NCBI RefSeq assembly: GCF_036014195.1
Contig: NZ_CP107918.1
Coordinates: 2,108,001-2,172,000 of the forward strand
Reading direction: 5' to 3'
Length of the DNA stretch: 64,000 bases
DNA from: Streptomyces sp. NBC_00442
Lineage (GTDB): Bacteria > Actinomycetota > Actinomycetes > Streptomycetales > Streptomycetaceae
Part shown: positions 6,440 to 16,218 of the stretch, piece by piece
Position numbering within the stretch: position 1 is the first letter of the stretch
Layout of the letters: each line of letters opens with the position of its first letter
Notes under the pieces: generated by a model
Databases searched by the model: none
Seen by the model: only the letters and a program-made list of their open reading frames with translations
What the model was told of the DNA's origin: nothing
Translations under genes and position numbers: made by a program

Positions 6440-9400
6440 CACTGCACCAGATCCACCGGCCGGCGCGCTCCACCCGGCCGGGCGGCCCAGCGGCGCCGCG
6501 TGCCGTGGAGCCGCCGCCCAACCTGCCCGAGGGCAAGACCGGTACGGCGGCCACCGCACTGTTGCCGATGGCCGGCGTGATGAGCTCCGTGATCATGATG
6601 ACGGTGATCCGCAACAGCCAGTTCGCGGGGCTCGGCGCCATCGTCCTGGTGGTGGCGCTGCTCGGCGCGGTCGCGCTGTTCCTGTCCCAGCGGGGCAAGG
6701 CGCAGCGCACCAGGCGCACCCAGCGCGAGCGCTATCTGGAGTACCTGGAGGAGCAGCGCGAGGAACTCGGCGCGGTGGAGCGGGAGTCGAGGCTGCGCGC
6801 CCGGATTCTCAACCCGCCGCCGCAGGCGCTGTACGACCTGGTGCGCGATCCGGCGCGGCTGTGGGAGCGGCGGCGCGGCGACCACGACTTCCTGCGGGTG
6901 CGGGTGGGCACCGGCACCGTACCGGCGCAGGATCTGTCGATCGGGCAGAACAGCACCCAGGGCGTCCTGACGCCGCCGGACCCGTTCATGCTGAACGAGG
7001 CGCGGGCGCTGGTGGCCCGGTATGCCACGGCCACCGAGTCGCCGCTGACGGTGCCGCTCGACCGGGCCGCGAACGTGAGCGTGGTCGGTGACCGCGAGGG
7101 CGTCCTGCGGGTGGCGCGGGCGCTGCTCGCGCAGGCGGCGGTCACGCACGCGCCGGACGATCTGGCGATCGCGTTCGCGGTGCCGGGCGAGCGCCTCGCG
7201 GAGTGGGAGTGGGCCAAGTGGCTGCCCCATGTGCTGGACGCGATCGAGAGCGACGGTCCCCTCGCGGCGCGGCGGATCGCGCCGAGCGTGCCGCAGCTGG
7301 CCCGTCTGATGCGTTCGGAGCTGCGCCGTCGGGCGTCGTACGCGGCCGAGGTGCGCCGGGGGCTTTCCGACCGCGACGCGCTGTTGATGATCGACCGGCT
7401 GCTCGTGGTGAGCGACGAGTACGGCCTGCCCGCCGAGGAACTGCCGCGCCCGGACGCGGCGGTGGGGCTCACCGACATGGGCGTCACCGTGCTGCACCTG
7501 CTTGAGCAGCAGGTGCACGAGCCCGATCAGGTCAGTGTGCGGATCAGCGTGGACGGGGAGCGGATCACGGTGGAGGATCTGCGCGATCCCGCCGCACCGA
7601 GGCCCGCCCTGTCCTACGGCCTGTCCGACGAGATGGGCACGGCGGGCGCCGAGGGGCTCGCGCGCATGCTGGCGCCGCTGCGGCTGTCCGCCGAGTCGGT
7701 GGCCGAGGGCACCCCGGTGACCGGGCCCGTGGACTTTCCGCAGCTGCTCGGCATCGACGACCCGGCGGACCTCGACATCGGCCGGCTGTGGGCGCCGCGC
7801 GGCGAGCGGGCGTTCCTGCGGGTGCCGATCGGTCTCGACGACCGCCACCAGCCGGTGCTGCTCGACCTGAAGGAATCGTCCGAGCTGGGCATGGGCCCGC
7901 ACGGGCTGTGCGTGGGCGCGACGGGTTCCGGCAAGTCGGAGCTGCTGCGCACCCTGGTGCTCGCGCTGGTCGCCGGGCATCCGCCGGAGGATCTGGCGCT
8001 GGTCCTGGTCGACTACAAGGGCGGCGCCACGTTCGCGCCGTTCGCCGACCTGCCGCACGTGGCCGGGGTGATCACCAACCTGGAGAACCAGGCGGGGCTC
8101 GTCGAGCGTGTGCACACCAGCCTCGCGGGCGAGGTGAAGCGGCGTCAGCAGGTCCTCAAGGACGCGGGCAACGTCGCCGACATCGGACACTACGCCGCGT
8201 TGCGCGCCGAGCGCCCGGACCTGGAGCCGCTCCCGCACCTCTTCGTGGTGATCGACGAGTTCGGTGAACTCCTCACCGCGAAGCCGGACTTCATCGACCT
8301 GTTCCTGTCGATCGGCCGGATCGGCCGGTCCATCGGCGTCCATCTGCTGCTCTCCAGCCAGCGCATCGAGGGCGGCAAGCTCAAGGGCCTCGACACCTAC
8401 CTCTCCTACCGCCTCGGCCTGCGGACCTTCTCCGCCGACGAGTCGCGCACCGTCCTGGACACGACGGACGCCTTCCATCTGCCGCCGCTGCCGGGCTTCG
8501 GCTATCTGAAGGTCGACACGTCCACGTACGAACGCTTCAAGGCGGGGTACGTCTCCGGCGCCTACCGGGGTCCGGCCGTCCTGGAACAGCGGGACGACAC
8601 CCCGCTCGCCGTGCCGTACTCCACGTTCAACTCCCCCGAGCACGACGGTGGTTCACAGGCGGTCGCGGAGCCGCAGATGCGGGAGCGCGAGACCGGGCCG
8701 ACCGTCATGTCGGCCATGGTCGACCAGCTGCGTACGGCCGCGGCGCCGGTGCGGCGGATCTGGCTTCCTCCGCTTCCGCAGGCCATCAGCCTCGATGCGG
8801 CGGCCGGCCCGCTCCAGGTCTCCGAGCAGGGTCTCAGGCTCGGCCACCGCCCCGGCCCGATGCGCGTGCCGCTGGGCCTGCTCGACGACCCCGGGCGCCA
8901 GTGGCAGGGACCCTGGACCCTCGACCTGACGGTGGCCGGCGGGCACGTGGCCGTCATCGGCGGCCCCCAGTCCGGCAAGACGACCCTGCTTCGCACCCTG
9001 GCCCTGTCACTCGCCCTGACCCATACTCCGGCCCAAGTCGCCGTGTACGGGCTCGACTTGGTGGGGGGCGGCCTCGCCGCGCTCGCCGGGCTTCCGCACG
9101 TCGGCGGGATCGCGGGCCGCGCCGACCACGAGCGGGCCGCGCGGACCGTCGCGGAGGTGCGGGCCATGCTCGCCGCCCGCGAGGAGCTGTTCCGCGAGCA
9201 CGGCATCGACTCGGTGGACGAGCTGCGTGCCCTGCGCGCGCAGGGCCGGCTCCCCGAGCTCGGCTCGACCGACGTGGTGCTGCTCGTGGACGGGTACGGG
9301 GCGCTGCGCGACGAGTTCGCCGATCTGGACGACGCGGTGGCCGACCTGCTCAAGCGGGGCAGCGGCTACGGCATCCACATCGTGGCGGGCATGCTGCGCT

Positions 9401-10443
9401 GGAACGACGTACGGATCGCGACGCAGTCGATGTTCGGCACCCAGCTGGAGCTGCGGCTCAACGATCCCACCGATTCGGCGATCGACCGCAAGCTGTCCGA
9501 GACGCTCGCCCTGGACACCCCGGGCCGGGTCCTGACCAACGGCAGGCTGTTCGCGCAGGCCGCGCTTCCCCGCACCGACTCGGTGTCCTCCGCGGCCGAC
9601 CTCGGGCCCGCGCTCGAAGACGCGGCCCGTACCGTACGGGCCACCTGGCACGGCGAACTCGCCTCCCCGGTAAGGGTGTTGCCGATGCGGCTGCCCGCGC
9701 AGCGGCTTCCCTCGCCGGCGGCGGAGCCGAAACGGATCCCGATCGCGGTCGACCAGGACACGCTCGCGCCCGTCCTGCTCGACCTGTTCGAGCACGACCA
9801 GCATCTGCTGGTCCTCGGCGACAACGAGTGCGGCAAGACCAATCTGCTCAAGCTCGTCGCCCAGCAGCTCACCGCGCGCTACAGCGACGAGGAGCTGGTC
9901 TTCGCCGTGTTCGACCCGCGGCGCGGGCTGCGCGGCGTGGTGCCCGAGCCGTACCGCGGGGGTTACGCGCACAACGCGAAGGTCGCTGCGGGTCTCGCGG
10001 CGGGCATCGCGACCGAGCTGGAGAAGCGGCTGCCCGACGAAAGCGTGGATCATGACGCGCTGCCGGAGGGGCCCGCGTTCAGCGGCCCGCGGATCGTGAT
10101 CCTCGTCGACGACTACGACATCCTCACCACCGCGGGGCAGCAGCCGCTCGCCCCGTTCCTGCCGTACATCTCGTCGGCGCAGGACATCGGGCTGCACTTC
10201 GTCGTGGCCCGCCGCGTCGCGGGTTCCTCGCGGGCGCTGTACGAGCCGTTCCTGACCACTTTGCGCGAGACGGGCACCACCGCGCTCGTGATGGCCGGCG
10301 ACCGCACCGAAGGCCAGTTGTTCCCCGGCCTGTACGCGGCCGCACAGCCGCCGGGCCGCGGGTTCCTGGTGCGCCGGGGCCGGCGCCACCAGCTCGTCCA
10401 GACCGCCCTCGCGCACCAGCCGGAAGAAGCAGAGCACTCGTGA
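6436..10443 (+). CDS. eccC: EccC, type VII secretion FtsK/SpoIIIE ATPase
   Basis: 1335 aa, full length for a fused EccC (EccCa plus EccCb). Two transmembrane helices lie at about 36-57 and 60-82, followed by a coiled, Arg/Glu-rich stalk. Three ATPase domains follow: Walker A GATGSGKSE at about 494 with the LVDYKGGATF Walker B, GGPQSGKTT at about 842, and GDNECGKTN at about 1128. This motor recognises Esx-type substrates and drives export. Start and stop overlap the flanking genes by 4 nt (ATGA upstream, GTGA downstream), so eccD-minD-eccC-DUF6177 form one operon. An intact motor beside broken esx genes implies that its substrates are encoded elsewhere. Confidence 0.95.
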   Translation: MTLHQIHRPARSTRPGGPAAPRAVEPPPNLPEGKTGTAATALLPMAGVMSSVIMMTVIRNSQFAGLGAIVLVVALLGAVALFLSQRGKAQRTRRTQRERYLEYLEEQREELGAVERESRLRARILNPPPQALYDLVRDPARLWERRRGDHDFLRVRVGTGTVPAQDLSIGQNSTQGVLTPPDPFMLNEARALVARYATATESPLTVPLDRAANVSVVGDREGVLRVARALLAQAAVTHAPDDLAIAFAVPGERLAEWEWAKWLPHVLDAIESDGPLAARRIAPSVPQLARLMRSELRRRASYAAEVRRGLSDRDALLMIDRLLVVSDEYGLPAEELPRPDAAVGLTDMGVTVLHLLEQQVHEPDQVSVRISVDGERITVEDLRDPAAPRPALSYGLSDEMGTAGAEGLARMLAPLRLSAESVAEGTPVTGPVDFPQLLGIDDPADLDIGRLWAPRGERAFLRVPIGLDDRHQPVLLDLKESSELGMGPHGLCVGATGSGKSELLRTLVLALVAGHPPEDLALVLVDYKGGATFAPFADLPHVAGVITNLENQAGLVERVHTSLAGEVKRRQQVLKDAGNVADIGHYAALRAERPDLEPLPHLFVVIDEFGELLTAKPDFIDLFLSIGRIGRSIGVHLLLSSQRIEGGKLKGLDTYLSYRLGLRTFSADESRTVLDTTDAFHLPPLPGFGYLKVDTSTYERFKAGYVSGAYRGPAVLEQRDDTPLAVPYSTFNSPEHDGGSQAVAEPQMRERETGPTVMSAMVDQLRTAAAPVRRIWLPPLPQAISLDAAAGPLQVSEQGLRLGHRPGPMRVPLGLLDDPGRQWQGPWTLDLTVAGGHVAVIGGPQSGKTTLLRTLALSLALTHTPAQVAVYGLDLVGGGLAALAGLPHVGGIAGRADHERAARTVAEVRAMLAAREELFREHGIDSVDELRALRAQGRLPELGSTDVVLLVDGYGALRDEFADLDDAVADLLKRGSGYGIHIVAGMLRWNDVRIATQSMFGTQLELRLNDPTDSAIDRKLSETLALDTPGRVLTNGRLFAQAALPRTDSVSSAADLGPALEDAARTVRATWHGELASPVRVLPMRLPAQRLPSPAAEPKRIPIAVDQDTLAPVLLDLFEHDQHLLVLGDNECGKTNLLKLVAQQLTARYSDEELVFAVFDPRRGLRGVVPEPYRGGYAHNAKVAAGLAAGIATELEKRLPDESVDHDALPEGPAFSGPRIVILVDDYDILTTAGQQPLAPFLPYISSAQDIGLHFVVARRVAGSSRALYEPFLTTLRETGTTALVMAGDRTEGQLFPGLYAAAQPPGRGFLVRRGRRHQLVQTALAHQPEEAEHS

Positions 10444-11861
10444 CCAAGGACGTCATCGCCCTCACCCCGAAGATGCCGGACACCTGGGCGCTGCTCGCCG
10501 GGCTGTACGCGGGCGGGCCCGGCCTCACCGTGGACACCGGCGACGACGGGGCGGTGGTTCAGCTCTGCGCGGCCGACGGGCGGCCCCTGGTCTCCCTGGA
10601 GGCGCCGCTGCTCGTGCAGGTGCCGGGCGAGGCCGAACGTCTCCTGGGGGATCAAGTGGCTCCCCCCGGGCTGCCGTTCTGGTGGACGGAGGCGCGGGCC
10701 TCCACGGCGGCGCCCGAGGCGGAGCCGCTCGCGGGGTCGGTCGTCGGGCGGCTCACCATGCTGCTCGGCGGCGCCACGTGGCCGCCCGGCGCGGCGACCA
10801 CCGACGTCGTGCCGGTGGCGCCGCGGAGCGAGGTGAGCGCGCGGCCGGTGAGCGGCGGCGCGCACCCGACGGTGGACGTGCTCACGGACTCGACGGCGGT
10901 CGTCATGTGCGACCGCCCGCTCGTCGCCCTGACGGCGTGGCTCTCCCACATCCTGCGCGCCGCGGTGGAGAGCCGTCGCGCCCTCCAGATCGTGACGCCG
11001 CCCGGGGTGCGGCTCAGCCTTCCGCTGCGCACGGCGCTGACCGGGGCGCCCAACCGGTGGGTGGTGAAGGATCCCGACTGCGGGTACTACGACGGTCTTT
11101 CCGGCGCGGTGCTGCGCTGGCAGGACGGCACGTTCGCGCCGGCCCGTGACGCGTCGGGGGGTGCGGTCGTGGCCGAGGCGTTCGGCGCGGCGCCGGCCTC
11201 CTCGGAGCGGCAGCTGATCGTCGCGTTCCGTACGGTGCACAACGCGGACGAGAACCTCGTGCTGGGGCGCGCCCTGGAAGCGGCCTGGGGCGCGCTGACC
11301 GGTGCGGCTCCGGCCGGCTGGGGCACCGCCGAGCCCATCAACCTCCCTTGGTCGACCCGGCAGTTGACGGACCTGGCCCGCGACCGGGCACCGGAGCCGA
11401 CGCATTTCCTCGCCGTCGGCGACCCTGATCGGCCCGCGCTCGCCGGGCTCCGGGTGACCCGGGCCGAGGGGGGTGTCGGTGCCGATGCCACGCTCACGCT
11501 CGGGTACGGGGCCGACGAAAGCGTCCCGCTCGACGCCATCGAGGCGCTCGCCACGACGCTGGCCGGGGCGCACGGGCTGACCGACATGTTCGTGTCGCTG
11601 CGCCGCGGGCGCCGCGATCTCGCCGTGCCGGCGTGGTTCGAGGCGCCGCCGATTCCGGTGTCGTACACGCTGGGTGCGCAAGGGGTACGGGCGGCCGGGC
11701 TCGCCCACGCCCGTCGCCCGCCCCTGTCCTTGCGGCCCGTCCAGCTCGGCCCGGATGCGGCGCCCTCGCTGCACTACGTCCTGGGGGACGGTGGGGATGC
11801 GCGTACGTGGGCGAGCCTGGAGCACCTCATGACCCACCTGAACCCCCCGCCGGCCCCGTAA
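10440..11861 (+). CDS. DUF6177-family protein, type VII-associated
   Basis: 473 aa, starting at the GTG that overlaps the eccC stop. No signal peptide and no convincing transmembrane helix; mixed alpha/beta composition. From memory it corresponds to the Streptomyces DUF6177 family, which is found directly downstream of eccC. No catalytic motif is evident. Tight coupling to eccC suggests a cytosolic accessory, possibly in substrate handling, but this is inference. Confidence 0.8.
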   Translation: MTKDVIALTPKMPDTWALLAGLYAGGPGLTVDTGDDGAVVQLCAADGRPLVSLEAPLLVQVPGEAERLLGDQVAPPGLPFWWTEARASTAAPEAEPLAGSVVGRLTMLLGGATWPPGAATTDVVPVAPRSEVSARPVSGGAHPTVDVLTDSTAVVMCDRPLVALTAWLSHILRAAVESRRALQIVTPPGVRLSLPLRTALTGAPNRWVVKDPDCGYYDGLSGAVLRWQDGTFAPARDASGGAVVAEAFGAAPASSERQLIVAFRTVHNADENLVLGRALEAAWGALTGAAPAGWGTAEPINLPWSTRQLTDLARDRAPEPTHFLAVGDPDRPALAGLRVTRAEGGVGADATLTLGYGADESVPLDAIEALATTLAGAHGLTDMFVSLRRGRRDLAVPAWFEAPPIPVSYTLGAQGVRAAGLAHARRPPLSLRPVQLGPDAAPSLHYVLGDGGDARTWASLEHLMTHLNPPPAP

Positions 11862-11892
11862 CCCCGGCCCGGCCCGTATTGCTGGGGTGGGG

Positions 11893-12981
11893 CTAGTCGC
11901 GGTGGCGGAGCAGGAGCATGGCCGCGTCGTCGTGGAGGGGGCCCTCCGTGTGGAGGATCAGGTCGCGGCGCAGGGCCTCGAGGGCCGACTCGGGGTCGGG
12001 GTCCTTCAAGAGGAGCGTGCGGGCCCCCAGCGGGTAGAACGCTCCGGACCGGTCCCGCGCCTCGGTCACGCCGTCCGTGTAGAGGAGGAGTTGGTCGCCC
12101 GGGGCGAACGCGACACGGAAGGGCAGCGGGCCCTCCCCCGTGCCGAGCCCGAGCCCCAGCGGCAGCGCGTACCGGGCCGGCTCCGGGAAGGACACCTCGC
12201 CGTCGGCACGTACCAACAGGGGTGGCGGATGGCCGTAGTTGAGGAACACCGCCCCGTTCTCGGGGTCGAGCTCGGCGATGATCGCGGTGACGAACTTCTC
12301 GCCCTCGAGGGCCCGCTCCGCCGCCCGCTCGACCCGCGCGCCGACCCCGCGGAGGTCCGGCTCGTCGTGGGCCGCCTCACGGAACGCGCCGAGCACCGCC
12401 GCCGCCGTCTCCACCGATTCGAGGCCCTTGCCCTGCACGTCGCCGATGATTACCCGTACGCCCTCGGGCGCCGCCACCACCTCGTACAGGTCGCCGCCGA
12501 TCCGTGCCTCCGCGACCGCCGAGGTGTACGAGACCGCCGCCCGCAGGTGGCCCGCGCTGCGCGGCACCGGGCGCAGCAGGACCCGCTGGGCGACCTCCGC
12601 GATGGAGCGCATGCCGGCGAGTTCCGCCTCGCGGCGCTGGCGCATCACGGATCCTGCGACGCCCACCGCGGTGACCCCGGCCACGGCGGCCAGCGAGGCG
12701 AAGCCGCGGCGTTCCTCGAAGAGGTCGCTGTAGATGCCGAGTCCGACCCCGGCCGCCAGGGCGATCACGCCGGCGGCCACCGTGCGCCGCCACCCTCCGA
12801 CGAGGCCGGCGAAGGCGGGACCGAGCGAGACCAGGGGCAGCAGTCCGACCGTGGGCCCGGCGATCAGGTTGGCCACAACCACCAGCCCCATGACCGCGTA
12901 CGGCAGGACGCGCAGCACGAGGGGCTCGGTGGCGCCGGGCGCCTCGGAGCGGGCGTGGCCGTCGACGGTTCTTGGCAGCAT
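11893..12981 (-). CDS. Membrane-anchored SpoIIE-type PP2C serine phosphatase
   Basis: 362 aa. Four or five hydrophobic helices lie in residues 20-125, then a short linker and a SpoIIE/RsbU PP2C domain (about 150-360) with metal-binding GGDLYE, GDVQGKG, YTDGVTEARD and HDDAAML. Such enzymes dephosphorylate anti-sigma-factor antagonists and so release alternative sigma factors. No sensor domain other than the membrane part is present. ATG 12981 is preferred because AAAGGGG lies 8-9 nt upstream; an ATG at 13014 would add 11 residues. It converges on the type VII operon, with 31 bp between stops. Confidence 0.9.
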   Translation of the reverse strand: MLPRTVDGHARSEAPGATEPLVLRVLPYAVMGLVVVANLIAGPTVGLLPLVSLGPAFAGLVGGWRRTVAAGVIALAAGVGLGIYSDLFEERRGFASLAAVAGVTAVGVAGSVMRQRREAELAGMRSIAEVAQRVLLRPVPRSAGHLRAAVSYTSAVAEARIGGDLYEVVAAPEGVRVIIGDVQGKGLESVETAAAVLGAFREAAHDEPDLRGVGARVERAAERALEGEKFVTAIIAELDPENGAVFLNYGHPPPLLVRADGEVSFPEPARYALPLGLGLGTGEGPLPFRVAFAPGDQLLLYTDGVTEARDRSGAFYPLGARTLLLKDPDPESALEALRRDLILHTEGPLHDDAAMLLLRHRD

Positions 12982-13081
12982 GACCACACCCCTTTCACAC
13001 CCTTGGGCATCCATTTCGCCATCACGGGTGCGCCGCAACCCTTCCGTTACCGAATCGAGGCCGCGCGCGGGGGCGTGGGCG

Positions 13082-14245
13082 TCAGGCGCTGGCCCGCTTC
13101 CTGGGCGCCGCCGTCTTCGTCGTCCTTCTCGCCGTGGTCTTGGCCGCCGTCTTCTTGGCCGTGCCGGCGGTGGACTTCTTCGCCCCGGTCGGCTTGGGGT
13201 TCGACGCGGCGGACTTCTTGGCGGCGGACTTGGCCGCCGTGGCCCTGGACGATGTCGCCTTCGACGACGTGGCCTTCGACGACGTGGCGGGCTTCGACCG
13301 CGCGGGCTTCGCTTCCGTCGCCTTCGCCGTCGTGGACCTCTTCGCCGCTCCCTCCCCCTTCGTACGCGCGGTCTTCTTCGCCGGCGCCGTGCGGGTCGTG
13401 GTCTTGCGCGCGTTCAGGTGCGTGACCTCGGCGACGCCCTCGCCCGCCCCGCCACCCGCGTCCTCGCCGCGTGCGGCCTTCGCGGCCTTGACGCTGCTCT
13501 CCAGGGCCGCCATCAGGTCGATGACCTTGCCCCCGGAGGAGGCCGGCGCGGCCGGCGCGGGGGCGACGGCGCCGTCGGCCTTCGCGGCGATGAGCTCCTC
13601 GACGGCGGTGCGGTAGTCGTCGTGCAGGGTCGACATGTCCACCTCACCGAGGGTGTCCATCAGGGCGTCCGCCAGGTCGAGTTCGGCCTCGCGGACGCTG
13701 ACGTCCGTCTCGGGCGCTGCGTCCTCGGAGGCGCGGATCTCGTCCGGCCAGAGCAGTCCGTGCATCGCGATCACGTCGTCGACCACCCGCAGCATGCCGA
13801 GCCGCTCCCGCCCGCGCAGCGCGAACTTGGCGATGGCGACCTTCCGGCTCCGCTTGAGGGCCTCGCGCAGCAGGGTGTACGGCTTCGCGGCGGGCACGCC
13901 ATTGGCGGAGAGGTAGTACGCGGCGTCCATCTGGAGCGGGTCGATCGAGTCGGCCGCCACGAACGCGACGATCTCGATCGTCTTGGCGGTGGGCAGCGGC
14001 AGCAGGGCCAGATCGGCGTCGGTGATCGGGATCATCGAGCCGTCGGCGTCCTCGTACGCCTTGCCGATCTCGTCGCCGCTGAGCTCCTCGCCGTCCAGCT
14101 CGCACACCTTGCGGTAGCGGACGCGGCCGCCGTCCGCCGTGTGGATCTGGCGGAACGAGATCGAGTGGTTCTCGGTGGCGTTGACCAGCTTGATCGGGAT
14201 GCTGACCAGGCCGAACGAGATCGCGCCGTTCCAGATGGATCGCAC
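13082..14245 (-). CDS. ku: Ku DNA end-binding protein
   Basis: 387 aa. It begins VRSIWNGAISFGLVSIPIKL, the hallmark bacterial Ku opening, and the Ku core runs to about residue 260. The last 110 residues are Lys/Ala/Ser/Thr-rich with many KAT and KSA repeats, like the histone-H1-type tails of some actinobacterial Ku proteins, which add DNA affinity. GTG 14245 has GAGGAG 5 nt upstream. Ku homodimers bridge double-strand breaks and recruit LigD. The divergent neighbour 63 bp away encodes the LigD polymerase domain, so the pair forms a non-homologous end-joining module and may share a bidirectional promoter. Confidence 0.95.
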   Translation of the reverse strand: MRSIWNGAISFGLVSIPIKLVNATENHSISFRQIHTADGGRVRYRKVCELDGEELSGDEIGKAYEDADGSMIPITDADLALLPLPTAKTIEIVAFVAADSIDPLQMDAAYYLSANGVPAAKPYTLLREALKRSRKVAIAKFALRGRERLGMLRVVDDVIAMHGLLWPDEIRASEDAAPETDVSVREAELDLADALMDTLGEVDMSTLHDDYRTAVEELIAAKADGAVAPAPAAPASSGGKVIDLMAALESSVKAAKAARGEDAGGGAGEGVAEVTHLNARKTTTRTAPAKKTARTKGEGAAKRSTTAKATEAKPARSKPATSSKATSSKATSSRATAAKSAAKKSAASNPKPTGAKKSTAGTAKKTAAKTTARRTTKTAAPRKRASA

Positions 14246-14308
14246 TTTTTCTCCTCTTCGTCCCCGAGGAGTGTGGTTCACGTGGTTTGTCCGTGGGACT
14301 CTCATCGT

Positions 14309-15193
14309 ATGACGCCGATCACCGAGGTGGAGGGGCGGCGGATCGCCCTGTCGAACCTGGAGAAGGTCCTGTATCCGGCGACCGGGACCACCAAGGGCGA
14401 GCTGCTGCACTACTGCGCGTCGGTCGCGGACCCGCTGCTCGCCCATTTGCGGGGCCGTCCGGTGTCGTTCCTGCGTTTTCCCGACGGCCCCGGCGGCCAG
14501 CGCTTCTTCACCAAGAATCCTCCGCCCGGCACCCCCTCCTGGGTGAATACCGCCGAGGTTCCGCGCTCCGACGACAAGGCGGCCCGGCAGGTGGTGGTGG
14601 CGGATCTCGCGACCCTGATGTGGGCGGCGAACCTGGTGGTGGAGTTCCACACCCCGCAGTGGCGGGCGGACGCCCCGGCCGAGGCGGACCGGCTGGTGCT
14701 CGACCTCGACCCGGGGGCGCCCGCGAGCGTGGTCGAGTGCTGTGCGGTGGCGCTCTGGCTGCGCGACCGGCTGGCGGCGGACGGGCTGCGGGCGTACGCG
14801 AAGACCTCGGGCTCCAAGGGGCTGCATCTGCTCGCCTCGCTGGAGCCGACCCCCTCGGAGCGGGTGTCCGCGTACGCGAAGGTCCTGGCCAAGGAGGCCG
14901 AGGCGGCGCTGCCCGAGCTGGTCACGCACAAGATGGCCAAGGCGCTGCGGCCGGGCAAGGTGTTCGTCGACTTCAGCCAGAACGCCGCCGCGAAGACCAC
15001 CGCGACGCCCTACACGGTGCGCGCGAAGGACCGTCCGACGGTGTCGGCGCCGGTGGCGTGGGCGGAGGTCGAGGCGTGCGGCTCCCCCGACGACCTGACG
15101 TTCCTCATCGGTGACATCGCGGCCCGCGTGGAGCGGGACGGTGATCTGCTGGCCCCTTTGACGGACCCCGGCGGGGCGGGCCGGCTGCCGTGA
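14309..15193 (+). CDS. ligD: LigD-type polymerase/primase domain protein
   Basis: 294 aa, matching a stand-alone LigD Pol domain (archaeo-eukaryotic primase fold). Visible are SNLEKVLYP near the start, FFTKNPPPGTPSW, the metal-binding LVLDLDPG (two catalytic Asp), KTSGSKGLH and VFVDFSQN. It extends or fills DNA ends during Ku-dependent repair, preferring ribonucleotides. Neither ligase nor phosphoesterase domains are fused, so a separate ATP-dependent ligase must act with it. Divergent from ku across 63 bp. No strong ribosome-binding site precedes ATG 14309. Confidence 0.92.
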   Translation: MTPITEVEGRRIALSNLEKVLYPATGTTKGELLHYCASVADPLLAHLRGRPVSFLRFPDGPGGQRFFTKNPPPGTPSWVNTAEVPRSDDKAARQVVVADLATLMWAANLVVEFHTPQWRADAPAEADRLVLDLDPGAPASVVECCAVALWLRDRLAADGLRAYAKTSGSKGLHLLASLEPTPSERVSAYAKVLAKEAEAALPELVTHKMAKALRPGKVFVDFSQNAAAKTTATPYTVRAKDRPTVSAPVAWAEVEACGSPDDLTFLIGDIAARVERDGDLLAPLTDPGGAGRLP

Positions 15194-15250
15194 GCACGCG
15201 GGCGCATGAGCACGCGGGCGCGCGGGCGCGGCGCGGGAGGCGCGGGAGTC

Positions 15251-16048
15251 TCAGACACGCAGCCACGTTCTGCGGTCCCGCGCGGTCCAGTACAGGGCCT
15301 CCACATCGGCCGGTTTCAGGACGCCGCCCCGGCGGGCGAGGTCGGGGATCTCGCGGTCGTTCAGGACGCTCACGCCGTTGGCCGGGCTCGGCTCGATCCG
15401 TTCGGCGTCGACCAGGACGAGGAGCGGCCGCACCGCCGCCGCCAGGGCGTGGGCGGCGCGTTCGGCCTGGTGCCGGGCGTCGCGGAGGAGCGGGCGCGGG
15501 GCGGACCGGCCCACCGTGACCAGCGGGTCGGCGATCCGCACCCGGTGGTGGCCGGCGTCGAGGGAGCGTACGGCGATGACGCCGCCGGGACCCACGAGCA
15601 GATGGTCGATCGTGGCCCCGCCGGGCAGCGGCACCGCGTGCAGCACCCGCCAGCCGGCGTGTTCGAGCAGGTCGAGCGCGGCCCCTGCGGCTTCGTGTGC
15701 GGCCAGCGCGCGGCGCCTGGGGTCGGCCCCGAAGCGGCGGGCGGGCGCGTGCCGCTCCAGCTCGGTCAGGAGCGTCTCGCCGGGCCGGTTGGGCGCGAGG
15801 TCGTCGTCCGGGTGGAGGGCGAGCCTGGCGAGGTCGGCCACGGTCGGCACGGGCGGCGGGCCGACGAGCAGCTCGCCGACGGCGTAGGGGCGCAGCGCCG
15901 CGAGCACCGCGTCCCGGTGGTCGTCGAGCAGCAGCGATACGCGGCCGGAGTCGCGGTCGTACCAGGCGGCGGCACGCCCGTCCGGGAGGCTGACGTACAG
16001 TCGCGCCTGTCCGTGCCGGTGCACCGGTGTGACTCTCAGTCCTGGCAT
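15251..16048 (-). CDS. NERD-domain (nuclease-related) protein
   Basis: 265 aa. The N-terminal 100 residues are unassigned. Residues 105-210 fit the NERD domain, with HAVPLPGGATIDHLLVGPGG followed by VIAVRSL, the conserved core strand set of this restriction-endonuclease-like fold. The family is only predicted to be nucleolytic. The gene lies downstream of, and converges on, the LigD-polymerase gene (57 bp between stops), so a DNA-metabolism role is possible but unproven. The stop is at 15251-15253. Confidence 0.8.
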   Translation of the reverse strand: MPGLRVTPVHRHGQARLYVSLPDGRAAAWYDRDSGRVSLLLDDHRDAVLAALRPYAVGELLVGPPPVPTVADLARLALHPDDDLAPNRPGETLLTELERHAPARRFGADPRRRALAAHEAAGAALDLLEHAGWRVLHAVPLPGGATIDHLLVGPGGVIAVRSLDAGHHRVRIADPLVTVGRSAPRPLLRDARHQAERAAHALAAAVRPLLVLVDAERIEPSPANGVSVLNDREIPDLARRGGVLKPADVEALYWTARDRRTWLRV

Positions 16049-16218
16049 GCCCCATCACCCCACCTCGCCCATGGGAACAGCCTGGTGACCGTGAGGCAAT
16101 ACGCGGGGCGGGCGTCGTCGCGGCGCGATGGCGCCACCCCGCGATGGACGCGAGGCGGTCATGGCCACGACACTTACGCGCGACACGCATCCAATGGATC
16201 CGGGAGGGGAACCACTCA

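Noticed and set aside
6319..8643. 774-codon minus-strand frame inside eccC
   Set aside because: Low-complexity His/Arg/Gly translation opposite a well-conserved ATPase; no ribosome-binding site.
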